60,556 nt of DNA from JBBSOW01 sp038259365. Its GTDB lineage: Bacteria; Actinomycetota; Actinomycetes; Propionibacteriales; Propionibacteriaceae. Of this stretch, positions 48,792 through 58,188 are shown one piece after another (position 1 is the first letter of the stretch; each line of letters opens with the position of its first letter). The translations under genes were made by a program, and so were the position numbers. The notes beneath the pieces are model-generated. The model saw nothing but the letters and a program-made list of their open reading frames with translations, searched no databases and was not told where the DNA came from. The stretch spans positions 1 through 60,556 of the forward strand of contig JBBSOW010000007.1 in NCBI GenBank assembly GCA_038259365.1, in the 5' to 3' direction.

Positions 48792-50234
48792 TCACTCCCG
48801 CGGCTTGTAAAGGGTGTCGTCGCTGCGCCCGGGGTCGGGCGGCGATTGCCCGTGGCCCGCGTCGCCGACGGTGTCGGGCTCGGTCCTCCCGGAGCGGACC
48901 TGGGCCTGCAGGCTGGGGGTAGCCGAGCGCGCGCGGCCGCGTCGACGGGCGCGCTTGGTGGCGGGGTCGATGTCGACCAGGTCGTCGCCGGTGTTGACGT
49001 GGCCACCGTCGGGATCGAGCCGGATCTCTGAGGAGTTGCGGGAGGCGCTCACCACGGCAGCCGCGATGGCGGTGGTCAGCGGCATCGCCATGACCAGGCC
49101 AACCGAGGCGACGAGGGTGCGGATGACCTCCTCGGCGAACTGCTCTTGTTGCACGACCTCCAGCAGCGGTCGGTCGTAGATGCTGATCAACAGCACGGTG
49201 CCAAGGGTGGCGCCGGCGGTGGCGAAGGCGATGGTGTAGACGGTGGAGGCGATGTGGTCCCGGCCGATCCGCATGGCGCGACTGAAGATGCGCGGCGCGC
49301 TACGCTCGTTCTCGGCGAGTTCCCAGACCGCCGAGGCCTGTGTGATCGTGACGTCGTTCAGGGCGCCCAGGCTGGCCACGATGATCCCGCAGATCACCAC
49401 CGACGTGAGCTGAAGATCCGGTGCCACGGAGCCGAGCAGGAAGCTGTCCTCGCTCGAGACGCCGGTCAGGTGCCCCCAGCTGGCGGCGGCGTAGCCCATC
49501 AGGGCGGCCAGGACCAGCCCGAAGAGGGTGCCCAACAGGGCCGTCGTCGTTCGCGCGCTGAAACCGTGGGCGGCGTAGAGCACCACGAACATGATGGCCG
49601 AGCTACCCACCAGCCCCACCAAGATCGGGTTGGCGCCCGAGATGAGCGCGGGAAACATGAACTTGACCATGATGAACGCGGCAAAGCCGAGGCCCAGCAC
49701 CGCGATCAACCCGCGCAACCGGGCCACCGCGGTGACGGCGATGACGAACAGGGCGAGGAAGAACAACATCGCCCCGCCGCGCGAGAAGTCGGAGAACTGG
49801 TAACCGGGCTCCGATTCGGGGATGGGCACCCGCAGCAGCTTCACCTTCTGGCCGATGTCGACGCCGGAGCGGTAGACCGCCGAGTTGATCTGCACGGCGA
49901 CGACCTGATCCGCCTCGGGGCCCTCCAGCAGCCTGACCTGGAGGTTGGCGCACACGTCGTCGGCGGTAGGCGTGGAACCCTCGAGGCCGTCGCAGCTCGT
50001 CTCGTCGATCTTGGCGACCTCACCTTCGGGGGTGGTGACCCCCTCGACGGTGTAGGAGGAGGCGTCGCTGCGGATGTTCGCGGAGATGTCGCCCGGCCAC
50101 ATCACGATCAACCCGAAGAGGGTCCATATCGCGATCGGGATGAGCACGACCACCATGATGCGCAGCGCCTTGCGTTGCCTCGCGCTGGCCTCTGGGCCCT
50201 GGGGGCCCCGATTGCTCGAATGCGTGTGAGTCAC
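48792..50234 (-). CDS. YibE/F family membrane protein
   Basis: A 480-residue membrane protein with one N-terminal span (about 28-50), an extracytoplasmic domain of roughly 110 residues, and about seven spans in the C-terminal YibE/F region (GLIAVLGLGFAAFIMVKFMFPAL in part, LYAAHGFSARTTTALLGTL, VVICGIIVASLGALNDVTITQ, FSRAMRIGRDHIASTVYT). An acidic cytoplasmic tail ends the protein. Function of the family is unknown; it is divergent from the DUF3152 gene by 129 nt. Confidence 0.9.
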   Translation of the reverse strand: MTHTHSSNRGPQGPEASARQRKALRIMVVVLIPIAIWTLFGLIVMWPGDISANIRSDASSYTVEGVTTPEGEVAKIDETSCDGLEGSTPTADDVCANLQVRLLEGPEADQVVAVQINSAVYRSGVDIGQKVKLLRVPIPESEPGYQFSDFSRGGAMLFFLALFVIAVTAVARLRGLIAVLGLGFAAFIMVKFMFPALISGANPILVGLVGSSAIMFVVLYAAHGFSARTTTALLGTLFGLVLAALMGYAAASWGHLTGVSSEDSFLLGSVAPDLQLTSVVICGIIVASLGALNDVTITQASAVWELAENERSAPRIFSRAMRIGRDHIASTVYTIAFATAGATLGTVLLISIYDRPLLEVVQQEQFAEEVIRTLVASVGLVMAMPLTTAIAAAVVSASRNSSEIRLDPDGGHVNTGDDLVDIDPATKRARRRGRARSATPSLQAQVRSGRTEPDTVGDAGHGQSPPDPGRSDDTLYKPRE

Positions 50235-50363
50235 GATGACGCCAATTCCTTCGTCTATTGCCTAGTCTGTTGGGGTGAAACCCAGCACCAGTTGCCAATC
50301 GACGTGCCTCCCGATGCCCGACCCCGTCAAGCACGATACTCGGTGCGGGGCGGTACGCGTTCT

Positions 50364-51182
50364 GTGAGCACACCCGACAGGCGCTCGCGCGAGCCGGCCA
50401 TCAACATCCGCTTGTGGATTTTGGTGAGCCTGGTCCTCCTCCTCGTGCCCGTCGGCATCACCCTGAGCAGGCAGGGCGAGGGTGCCCCCGCGAGCGACGC
50501 GCGCGCCGAGAAAGCCCGGCCTGTGCCCGAGGGTGCCGTGCAGGGGCCAGCGGCTCGGCCGCCGTCGACGACCCCGCGCGTCGCTTCCTCGTCTCCGCCC
50601 GCGACGCCCACGCCGAAGCCGAAGAAGGCCCAGCCCAAGGCGGTACCGAAGAAGGGTCCGGCGAAGTACCGCACGGCAACCCTGAAGGTCAAGCCCGCCA
50701 CCAAGAAGGGCCGGTTGATCCGGTACAGGGTCAAGGTGGAGAAGAACCTCGACATCGACGCCAACGCCGCCGCCCGGGAGATCGCCAAGACGCTGAACGA
50801 CAAGCGCAGCTGGCGCGGCGATGGTTCGGTGCGGTTCCAGCTGGTGGGTAAGGCCAAGTTGACCGATCTCACCATCTACCTGCTCACCCCGGGCACCACG
50901 GACGAGCGTTGTCATCCGCTGAACACCCGAGGGCAGGTGTCGTGCCAACAGGGCAGGAGCGTCAACCTGAACGCGGTGCGCTGGGTGCGGGGGGTGAGGC
51001 ACTTCGACGGCGACCTGACCGGCTACCGGCAGTATCTGGTCAACCACGAGGTGGGTCACTCGCTCGGCCGCGGGCACAGGAAATGCCCCGGGAAGGGCAA
51101 GCGGGCGCCGGTGATGCAGCAGCAGACCAAGGGTCTTGGGGGGTGCAAGGCGAACCCGTGGGTGAAACCGAGCCGGAAGTGA
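50364..51182 (+). CDS. DUF3152 family protein with HEXXH-type metal motif
   Basis: A 272-residue, probably cell-envelope protein: short basic N-terminus, one membrane anchor (about 12-30), an Ala/Pro/Lys-rich wall-spanning linker (30-100), and a DUF3152 domain. The domain shows LVNHEVGHSLGRGHRKCPG, a metzincin-like HExxHxxxxxH pattern in which the third ligand is His of GRGH, suggesting a zinc peptidase. A conserved CHPLNTRGQVSCQQG precedes it. GTG start; it overlaps the AlkA gene (GTGA). Function unproven. Confidence 0.85.
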   Translation: MSTPDRRSREPAINIRLWILVSLVLLLVPVGITLSRQGEGAPASDARAEKARPVPEGAVQGPAARPPSTTPRVASSSPPATPTPKPKKAQPKAVPKKGPAKYRTATLKVKPATKKGRLIRYRVKVEKNLDIDANAAAREIAKTLNDKRSWRGDGSVRFQLVGKAKLTDLTIYLLTPGTTDERCHPLNTRGQVSCQQGRSVNLNAVRWVRGVRHFDGDLTGYRQYLVNHEVGHSLGRGHRKCPGKGKRAPVMQQQTKGLGGCKANPWVKPSRK

Positions 51183-52114
51183 ACGAGAGGTTCGTCGCCG
51201 TCGACTTTGCCGTGCCGCGCGTGGAGAACGCGCTGGGCCGGCTGCGACGAGGGGTCGGCGACCCGACCCATCGGCGCCTCGCCGCCGGGCAGTGGCTGCG
51301 GGCGACACGGCTGAGCAGCGGCCCGGCGCTGCTGCGGATTTCCGCCGATCGGGTCGGCGTCCACGCCCGAGCCTGGGGCGCCGGGGCCGACGAGGCCATC
51401 GAGCGGCTGCCGCGGTTGATCGGGCTGCACGACGACACCGCCGGCTTCGTTCCGCGGCATCACGTGTTGGCCGCGGCGCTGCACCACAATCCGTGGCTCA
51501 CGGTCGGGGCCACCGACGCCGTCGTCGAGGCGATGGCGCCCGCCTGCCTGGAACAGGTGGTCACCGGGAAGGAGGCCTTCGGGGCCTTCCGCCGGCTGGT
51601 CGGCCAGTTCGGCGAGCCCGCTCCCGGGCCGGTCACCGAGCCCGGTTCACCCGCCTACGGCATGCGGGTGCCGCCGACGGCGGCCGCGTGGTCCAAGATC
51701 CCCAGCTGGACCTTCCTGGCCGCCGGGGTCGAGCAGCGACGAAGTCGAACGCTGGTCAGCGTGACCAGGCGCGGAACGGCGCTGGAACGCACCCTGACCA
51801 GCGCGGGCGCCGACGAGGCGCTGCGTTCGCTGCCGGGGGTGGGGGCCTGGACGTCGGCGGAGGTGCGCCAGCGCGCCCACGGGGATCCGGACGCCTGGAG
51901 CATCGGGGATTACCACGTGGCCCACCACATCACCTTCGCCCTCGTCGGGGAGCAGCTCGACGACGACGCCTGCACCGAGATCCTGGAGCCCTACCGAGGC
52001 CACCGCTACCGCGTGCAACAACTGGTGGGGAGCACCGGGCTGCGTCGCGAGCGCCGGGGCCCGAAGATGGAGCTGCCCACCCATACGCCACGCGCGACGC
52101 GGGGACGCAGCTGA
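51179..52114 (+). CDS. DNA-3-methyladenine glycosylase II family protein (AlkA-like)
   Basis: A 311-residue HhH-GPD glycosylase. The helix-hairpin-helix is LRSLPGVGAWTSAEVRQRA, followed by the catalytic-Asp loop DPDAWSIGDYHVAHH. N-terminal half is an AlkA_N-like TBP fold with HHNPWLTVGATDAVVEAMA in part. It removes alkylated or damaged bases to start base-excision repair. The GTG start overlaps the DUF3152 stop by four bases, an unexpected coupling of an envelope protein with a DNA-repair enzyme. An unrelated endonuclease IV is at 27.7 kb. Confidence 0.9.
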   Translation: MNERFVAVDFAVPRVENALGRLRRGVGDPTHRRLAAGQWLRATRLSSGPALLRISADRVGVHARAWGAGADEAIERLPRLIGLHDDTAGFVPRHHVLAAALHHNPWLTVGATDAVVEAMAPACLEQVVTGKEAFGAFRRLVGQFGEPAPGPVTEPGSPAYGMRVPPTAAAWSKIPSWTFLAAGVEQRRSRTLVSVTRRGTALERTLTSAGADEALRSLPGVGAWTSAEVRQRAHGDPDAWSIGDYHVAHHITFALVGEQLDDDACTEILEPYRGHRYRVQQLVGSTGLRRERRGPKMELPTHTPRATRGRS

Positions 52115-52166
52115 GCCGATCCTTCGCGGGTTGGACCTTGGGCGCCAGCGTGGAGATTTGGGCCCC

Positions 52167-53624
52167 TCACGGGCGCAGGGCGGGCTGCGGGACGGTGATC
52201 TCGGTGCTGCGCTCCGCGCGGTCGGTCTCGTCGTCGGTCTCGAGATCCTCGGGGTACGGGGAGCCGGGCAGCCGAAGGGTGAACTCGGCCCCACCCTCGG
52301 CGGAGCGGCCGGCCCGCACGGTGCCGCCGTGACGCGCGATCGTCTGCGCGACGATGGACAGCCCCAGGCCCGTCCCGGGGGTGTTGCGCGAGGAGTCGGC
52401 GCGGTAGAAGCGGTCGAAGATGTGCGGCAGGTCAGCCTCGGAGATGCCGGTGCCCTGATCGCTGATCCGCAGCCGGTCCCCGTCGAGGTGCACCCGGACC
52501 GTTCCCCCAGGGGGCGAGAACTTCACCGCGTTGTCGAGCAGGTTGGTGATCGCCCGTTCCAGCGTGTCCGGTTCGCCCATCAAATACAGCGGGCTGAGTT
52601 CGACGTCGAAGGTGAGGCCCGGGCCGCGACGGCGGGCCCGCTCGATGGCGTTGGTGACGACCTCGCGCAGGTCGATGGGCTCGTTGGCCTGCTCGACGCG
52701 ATCCTCCCGGGCGAGCTGGACGAGGTCTTGGATCAACGTGGTGAACTCCCCGAGCTGGGCGGCCACGTCCCGCAGGATGTCGGCCCGCGCCCCCTCCGGC
52801 AGCATGCCGGTCCGGTCGTCGGCCACGAGCAGCTCGATGTTGGTGCGCAGGCTCGTCAACGGCGTCCGCAGCTCGTGCCCGGCGTCGGCGATGAGACGCT
52901 GTTGGCGCTCGCGGGAGGCCTGCAGAGAAAGCACCATGGCGTTGAAGGAGCGGGACAGCTGGGACAGCTCGTCGTGCCCGTGGACCTCGATGGGATCGAG
53001 GTCGTCGGTCTTGGTGATGTGGGTAACGGCGCCCGAGAGTTCCCGAACGGGGCGTAGGGAGGAGCGCGCGACGGCGGCGCCGATGGCGCCGCTGGCCACG
53101 ATGGCCAGGGCGCCGAAGCCGACGAGCACCCACGTCAGCGAGGACAGCAGGGCTATGTAGGGGGCCAACGGGCGAGCCACCACGAGCGCGAAGGATCCGT
53201 CGAGGTTGAGCATCGGCACGGCGACGATCCGGTAGGGGGTGCCGTTGGTGCTCTTGCCGTTTCGAGCGGAGTAACCCTGCTGCAGGCGCGCCACGGCCCT
53301 CTCGTCGGGCCCGAGCTTCAGCTGGCTGCTCTGCCCTGGCACGCGCCGCACCGCACCGTCGCCGCTGAGGACGACGAACACCTCGTTATCGCCCGAGAGC
53401 GGGTTGGAATCCAGCCCGCCCATGGACGTCAGGTCTTGGCCCAGGCTTTGGGTGGAGGCGCTCGCGATCTGCACCAGCTCCTGATCGAGCTGGGCGTACA
53501 GGCTGATCCGTGTGGTCAGGTAGCCCGCCAGACCCGTGAGCGCGACAGCGGCCGCCACGGCCACGGCAGTCAGCGCCGAAACCCGGCGCTGGAGTGTCGG
53601 GTTACCGATGAGCCTGCGGATCAC
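52167..53624 (-). CDS. sensor histidine kinase (MprB-like)
   Basis: A 485-residue HK: TM1 (about 15-38), an extracytoplasmic sensor region of roughly 110 residues, TM2 (about 158-185), HAMP, H-box IADAGHELRTPLTSLRTN, N-box ITNLLDNAVKFSPPGG, G1 RISDQGTGISEAD, F and G2 (DRFYRADSSR, GTGLGLSIVAQTI). The GTG start overlaps the response regulator stop (TCAC on the plus strand). It would phosphorylate the upstream MprA-like regulator. MprAB responds to envelope stress in mycobacteria; orthology here is based on architecture and the shared operon. Confidence 0.92.
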   Translation of the reverse strand: MIRRLIGNPTLQRRVSALTAVAVAAAVALTGLAGYLTTRISLYAQLDQELVQIASASTQSLGQDLTSMGGLDSNPLSGDNEVFVVLSGDGAVRRVPGQSSQLKLGPDERAVARLQQGYSARNGKSTNGTPYRIVAVPMLNLDGSFALVVARPLAPYIALLSSLTWVLVGFGALAIVASGAIGAAVARSSLRPVRELSGAVTHITKTDDLDPIEVHGHDELSQLSRSFNAMVLSLQASRERQQRLIADAGHELRTPLTSLRTNIELLVADDRTGMLPEGARADILRDVAAQLGEFTTLIQDLVQLAREDRVEQANEPIDLREVVTNAIERARRRGPGLTFDVELSPLYLMGEPDTLERAITNLLDNAVKFSPPGGTVRVHLDGDRLRISDQGTGISEADLPHIFDRFYRADSSRNTPGTGLGLSIVAQTIARHGGTVRAGRSAEGGAEFTLRLPGSPYPEDLETDDETDRAERSTEITVPQPALRP

Positions 53625-54316
53625 GGGGGAGTTTCGCGGAGCACGTAGCCGACGCCACGCACGGTGTGGATGAGGCGGGCCTCGTTCTCGGCCTCTGTCT
53701 TGCGACGCAGGTAGCCGATGTAGACCTCGAGAGAGTTGGCGGTGGTGGGAAAATCGAACCCCCACACCTCGTTGAGCAACCAACGCCGCTCCAGCACCCG
53801 GCGCGGGTTCTCCAAGAAGGCCTGCAACAACGCGAACTCGGTGCGGGTGAGACTGAGCGAGCGGGCTCCTCGAAGTACTTCGCGGGTCTGGGTGTTGAGG
53901 GTGAGATCGGAGAAGGTCAGGTGCTGGGTGGTGGGATCGGAGCTTTCGTTGACGCTGCCGGCGCGACGCACCAGCGCGCGGAGGCGGGCCAGCAATTCGT
54001 CGAGCGAGAACGGCTTGGCCATGTAATCGTCCCCGCCGGCGTCGAGGCCGTCCACCCGATCCCCGACCGAGTCGCGGGCGGTCAGCACCAGGATCGGCAC
54101 GTCGTTGCCGGTACTGCGCAGCATCCGGGTGGTTTCGAGGCCGTCGAGACGCGGCATCATGACGTCCATCACGACGGCGTCCGGCCGCGAGGCCGACAGC
54201 CGGGCGAGCGCCTCGATGCCATCGACGGCCGTGCTCACCTCGTAGCCGCTGTACTGCAAGGAGCGCGCCAGGGAGTCACGGACGGCCTGGTCGTCATCAA
54301 CCACGAGGATGTGCAT
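53621..54316 (-). CDS. OmpR-family response regulator (MprA-like)
   Basis: A 231-residue regulator. Receiver: acidic pocket VVDDDQAVRDS, phosphorylated Asp51 in VVMDVMMPRLDG, Thr/Ser VLTARDSV, Lys near 101 in DDYMAKPFSLDELLARLRAL as joined blocks. C-terminal OmpR winged helix: LTRTEFALLQAFLENP, WGFDFPTTANSLEVYIGYLRRK and HTVRGVGYVLR. The ATG at 54316 is the normal family start. First gene of the two-component operon. Confidence 0.95.
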   Translation of the reverse strand: MHILVVDDDQAVRDSLARSLQYSGYEVSTAVDGIEALARLSASRPDAVVMDVMMPRLDGLETTRMLRSTGNDVPILVLTARDSVGDRVDGLDAGGDDYMAKPFSLDELLARLRALVRRAGSVNESSDPTTQHLTFSDLTLNTQTREVLRGARSLSLTRTEFALLQAFLENPRRVLERRWLLNEVWGFDFPTTANSLEVYIGYLRRKTEAENEARLIHTVRGVGYVLRETPP

Positions 54317-54397
54317 GGTCCTAGGTTGCCACGTCAGCGAAGCAACCGGGGGTTGCGTCCGGATAAGCACGCGTTTCGTGCCCAATTCTTGACCGCA

Positions 54398-54889
54398 TCA
54401 CCCCAGTTCGCGCACCTCGGCAAGGATCCCGGGCATGGCCGCCTCGATGGAGGCGAGGGTGTCGGCGAAGCCGTCGGCGTCGCCGTACCAGGGATCGGGG
54501 ACACCGCTGCCGGGCTCGGCTCCGGGATCGAAATCGGTGAGCAGGCGGACGTGCCCGCCCAGGTCCCCCCCGGCAATGCTCTTCATCTTGCGCAGGTGCA
54601 GATCCTCCATCGCGATGACGAGATCGGCGTCGGCAATTTCGTCGGCCGTGATTTGCTGCGCTTCGTGGCCGTCGGGATCGTATCCGGCCGCGCGCAGCTT
54701 ATCCGCGGCCCGGCCGTCCATGGCAGCACCGAGTTCCTCGGTGCTGGTTGCCGCGCTGGTGAACAGCACCGAGATCCCCTCCCGTTCGGCCTGGGATCGG
54801 GCGACGCGTTCGGCCATCGGGGAACGGCAGATGTTGCCCCAACACACGAATACGACGCGAGGGGGTGCGGGGGAATCGGTGGAGGCCAT
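54398..54889 (-). CDS. low-molecular-weight protein-tyrosine phosphatase
   Basis: A 163-residue LMW-PTP. The P-loop C(X)5R is CWGNICRSP with Cys16 and Arg22 (usually CLGNICRSP), and the general acid is in PDPWYGDADGF. It would dephosphorylate phosphotyrosine proteins; a partner tyrosine kinase is not nearby. It is upstream of the two-component operon on the same strand with an 81-nt gap and divergent from the dimethylargininase-like gene. Confidence 0.93.
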   Translation of the reverse strand: MASTDSPAPPRVVFVCWGNICRSPMAERVARSQAEREGISVLFTSAATSTEELGAAMDGRAADKLRAAGYDPDGHEAQQITADEIADADLVIAMEDLHLRKMKSIAGGDLGGHVRLLTDFDPGAEPGSGVPDPWYGDADGFADTLASIEAAMPGILAEVRELG

Positions 54890-55008
54890 CTGGTGACTCT
54901 AGCGGGTGCGGACCCTCAGTTTGACTCGGGCGCCACGCCCGCGAGACATTGCGGTTGCGCCGTAGGTCGCACCAACACTGCAAACAGAATAAGGAACGGG
55001 AGGGGTGA

Positions 55009-55923
55009 GTGTCACACGCACGAGTCAAGGAGCTGGATTGGGGTCATCGCTACCTGACGGTGCGGCCAGACCACTTCCGGATCGAGTACCAGATCAACCC
55101 CTACATGGACCCCGCCAACCAGCCCGATCCGGAGCGGGCGATGATCCAGTGGCAGGACATGGTCGACGCGCTGGAAACCTCCGGCGCCCAGGTCGAGATC
55201 CTCGATCAACGCGAGGATTCTCCCGACATGGTCTACGCGCAAAACCTTGGACTGGCCGTCACGCGCGCCGGCCGACGGCGAGTCGTGATGAGCCACATGC
55301 GGTTCCCTCAGCGTCGACTGGAGACGTTCAGTTCCAGGGAATGGTTCGCCGCCGACGGTTTCGACGTCGACTGGATCGGAGGCGTGGCGCCCCATTCGAA
55401 CGCTCAACTCCGAGAAGCCGACGGCGACTTCCTGCGCGACGCCCACGGCCACCGCGCCCCCGCCTTCGAGGCCGGTGACGCGTTCCTGTGGCGCGACGAG
55501 ATCGTCACCGGGCACGGTCCGCGCACCGACGTCGACGCCATAGCCGCGCTGGGACGGGCATTCGACGTGCAGACCCACGGGGTCGGCATCACCCATCCGT
55601 CGATGTTCCATCTGGACCTGTCGTTCTGTCCGATCACCCAGCGCACCGCCATGATCGCCCCGGACGCCTTCGATCTGGCCTCGGCGGAGTTGTTGATCTC
55701 GCTCGTGCCCGACCCGTTGATCATCAGCATCGAGGAGGCTTTGGCCTTCGCCGCCAACGTCGTCGTCGTCGGCGACACCGTGCTCGGTGACGGCCTCAAC
55801 GACCGGCTCGTCGGCGAGCTGACAGGTCGTGGCCTCCACGTCGTGAAGTTGGCTCTCTCCGAGTTCCGGCTTTCCGGTGGCTCCGTGCGCTGCCTGACGA
55901 ACCCGCTCGATCTGACGTTGTGA
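55009..55923 (+). CDS. dimethylargininase-like guanidino-group-modifying enzyme
   Basis: A 304-residue pentein-fold enzyme of the dimethylargininase/arginine deiminase/amidinotransferase superfamily. The catalytic triad-like residues are Cys295 in GGSVRCLTNPL, His201 in MFHLDLSFCP and Glu154 in FEAGDAFLWRDEIV, with Asp73 in SPDMVYAQN positioning the guanidinium. N,N-dimethylarginine hydrolysis to citrulline and dimethylamine is the best guess; other guanidino substrates are possible. GGGAGGGG lies 3 nt before the GTG start. No ornithine aminotransferase gene accompanies it here. Confidence 0.88.
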   Translation: MSHARVKELDWGHRYLTVRPDHFRIEYQINPYMDPANQPDPERAMIQWQDMVDALETSGAQVEILDQREDSPDMVYAQNLGLAVTRAGRRRVVMSHMRFPQRRLETFSSREWFAADGFDVDWIGGVAPHSNAQLREADGDFLRDAHGHRAPAFEAGDAFLWRDEIVTGHGPRTDVDAIAALGRAFDVQTHGVGITHPSMFHLDLSFCPITQRTAMIAPDAFDLASAELLISLVPDPLIISIEEALAFAANVVVVGDTVLGDGLNDRLVGELTGRGLHVVKLALSEFRLSGGSVRCLTNPLDLTL

Positions 55924-56062
55924 CCCGGCACCCTAGCCGATGGTTCACCCAACCGGTCGTGCTGAGTGTGCGTGACCTGGCCCGTGGGTGTTGGTAGCGT
56001 TCCAATAGAAGACGCGTCGCTCTTGCCCAAATCGGGGCAGCGCCTGGCGAAAGGGGCGGGAA

Positions 56063-57166
56063 ATGGAAGCCGAAGGCGATCTTGTCCAGCTGCTGACGCC
56101 CGAGGGTAAGCGGACCGAACACGAGCACTACAGCTTCGACGGCGACGACGAACAGGTGGCGGGTTACCTACGCGACATGGTGCTGGTCCGCCGGATCGAC
56201 GCCGAAGCGACCGCCCTGCAACGCCAGGGACAACTCGGGTTGTGGGCCGGCTGCCTCGGCCAGGAGGCCGCCCAGGTGGGCTCGGGACGCTCGGTCGGAC
56301 CCAACGACTTCGTCTTCCCCACCTACCGCGAGCACGGTGTCGCCTGGACGATGGGCATTCCGCCGCTGCAACTCCTCGGCCTGTACCGTGGCGTCGATCT
56401 GGGGGCGTGGGACAGCCGCAAGGACCGCTTCGGGCTCTACACCATCGTCATCGGGGCGCAGACCCTGCACGCCGTCGGGTACGCCATGGGCATGGAGCGC
56501 GACGGTATGGTCGGCAACGACGATCCCGAGCGCGACGGCGCCGTGGTGGCCTACTTCGGCGACGGGGCCACCAGCCAGGGGGACGTGAACGAGGCCTTCA
56601 TCTTCGCCAGCTCCTACAACGCCCCGGTGGTGTTCTTCTGCCAGAACAACCAGTGGGCGATCTCGGAGCCCACCGCCCGGCAATCCCGGATCCCTCTGTA
56701 CCGGCGCGCCAACGGGTTCGGTTTCCCGGGAGTGCGCGTCGACGGCAACGACGTCCTCGCCGTCCGGGCGGTCACCGAGGCCGCCCTCGCCCGGGCGCGC
56801 TCGGGCCAGGGCCCGATGATGATCGAGGCCTTCACCTACCGGATGGGGGCCCACACCACATCCGACGATCCGACCAAGTACCGGATGAGCGCCGAGTTGG
56901 AGCACTGGAAGCTCAAGGACCCGATCGAGCGGGTGAAGGCCTATCTCCGCGGCACCGACGAGCTAAGCGAGAAGTTCTTCGCCGAGCTGGAGACCGAGGC
57001 GAACGATCTGGCGAGCGATCTGCGCCAGCACTGTCTATCCATGCCCGAGCCCGACTTCGGTGCGCTCTTCGATTCTGTGTACTGCGAACCCACCGATCAT
57101 CTGGCGGCCCAGAAGCAGCGCTACCGCGAGTACACCGCCTCCTTCGCCGAGGGAGATCAGCCGTGA
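56063..57166 (+). CDS. 2-oxoacid dehydrogenase E1 component, alpha subunit
   Basis: A 367-residue thiamine-diphosphate enzyme subunit. The TPP motif is GDGATSQGDVNEAFIFA...CQNN (GDG to NN spacing about 27-30), and WAGCLGQEAAQVG, TYREHGVAWTMG and YRMGAHTTSDDPTKYR are E1-alpha family blocks. Sequence style matches actinobacterial branched-chain 2-oxoacid dehydrogenase BkdA; pyruvate is a possible alternative. It decarboxylates the oxoacid and loads the acyl group onto E2. Coupled (GTGA) to the beta subunit. Confidence 0.92.
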   Translation: MEAEGDLVQLLTPEGKRTEHEHYSFDGDDEQVAGYLRDMVLVRRIDAEATALQRQGQLGLWAGCLGQEAAQVGSGRSVGPNDFVFPTYREHGVAWTMGIPPLQLLGLYRGVDLGAWDSRKDRFGLYTIVIGAQTLHAVGYAMGMERDGMVGNDDPERDGAVVAYFGDGATSQGDVNEAFIFASSYNAPVVFFCQNNQWAISEPTARQSRIPLYRRANGFGFPGVRVDGNDVLAVRAVTEAALARARSGQGPMMIEAFTYRMGAHTTSDDPTKYRMSAELEHWKLKDPIERVKAYLRGTDELSEKFFAELETEANDLASDLRQHCLSMPEPDFGALFDSVYCEPTDHLAAQKQRYREYTASFAEGDQP

Positions 57167-58134
57167 AGGTCACCATGACCAAGGCCCTGAACGCGGGACT
57201 GCGTCGCGCCCTCGAGGCCGATCCGAAGGTGTTGCTGTGCGGTGAGGACATCGGCAAGCTCGGCGGGGTCTTCCGGGTCACCGAGGGGTTGCAGAAGGAC
57301 TTCGGCGAGCACCGGGTGATCGATTCCCCGCTGGCCGAATCCGGCATCGTCGGCACCTCCATCGGGTTGGCGCTGCGCGGCTACCGGCCCGTCGTGGAGA
57401 TCCAGTTCGACGGCTTCGTCTTTCCCGCCTTCGATCAGATCGTCACCCAGCTGTCCCACATGCACTACCGCTCCGGGGGGCTGCTGCCCATGCCGGTCGT
57501 CATCCGCATTCCCTTCGGCGGAGGCATCGGCGCGGTGGAGCACCACAGCGAATCGCCCGAGGCCTACTTCTCCCACACCCCCGGGTTGAAGGTCGTCGCC
57601 TGTTCCAACCCCGTCGACGCCTACTGGATGATCCAGCAGGCGATCGCCTCCGACGATCCGGTGATCTTCTTCGAGCCCAAGCGGCGCTACCACGAGAAGG
57701 CCGAACTCGATGTCACCGCGACGCCGATGCCGCTGCACAAGGCGCGCGTCGTCCGCGAGGGCGGCGACGTCACCGTGGTCGCCTACGGCCCGATGGTGAA
57801 GACCTGCCTCGACGCCGCCGCCGCGGCCGAGGAGGAGGGCACCAGCCTCGAGGTGATCGACCTCAGGACGCTGTCTCCGCTGGATCTGGAGCCCGTCATG
57901 GCATCGGTGCTGAAGACCGGCCGCGTCGTCACGGTCCACGAGGCCCAGCAGACCCTGGGGATGGGCGCCGAGCTGGCCACCCGGATCACCGAGAGGTGCT
58001 TCTACTCCCTGGAGGCTCCCGTGCTGCGGGTCGCCGGTTACGACATCCCCTACCCGCCGAGCCGCATCGAGGAGGAGTACCTGCCCGACCTCGACAGGGT
58101 GCTCGACGCGGTGGACCGTAGCCTGGCCTACTAG
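57163..58134 (+). CDS. 2-oxoacid dehydrogenase E1 component, beta subunit
   Basis: A 323-residue E1-beta subunit with the N-terminal Pyr domain (MTKALNAGLRRAL, LLCGEDIGKLGGVFRVT, VIDSPLAESGIVGTSIGLAL in parts, RPVVEIQFDGFVFPAFDQ) and C-terminal transketolase-C domain (VVREGGDVTVVAYGPMV, EVIDLRTLSPLD). GTG start overlapping the E1-alpha stop; the ATG four codons later is an alternative. Completes the heterotetrameric E1. Confidence 0.93.
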   Translation: MKVTMTKALNAGLRRALEADPKVLLCGEDIGKLGGVFRVTEGLQKDFGEHRVIDSPLAESGIVGTSIGLALRGYRPVVEIQFDGFVFPAFDQIVTQLSHMHYRSGGLLPMPVVIRIPFGGGIGAVEHHSESPEAYFSHTPGLKVVACSNPVDAYWMIQQAIASDDPVIFFEPKRRYHEKAELDVTATPMPLHKARVVREGGDVTVVAYGPMVKTCLDAAAAAEEEGTSLEVIDLRTLSPLDLEPVMASVLKTGRVVTVHEAQQTLGMGAELATRITERCFYSLEAPVLRVAGYDIPYPPSRIEEEYLPDLDRVLDAVDRSLAY

Positions 58135-58188
58135 GCCGACGCCAGCCGGCCGATAGCCCAGCCCACCTCCTAGTAGCAGGAGCAGCAG

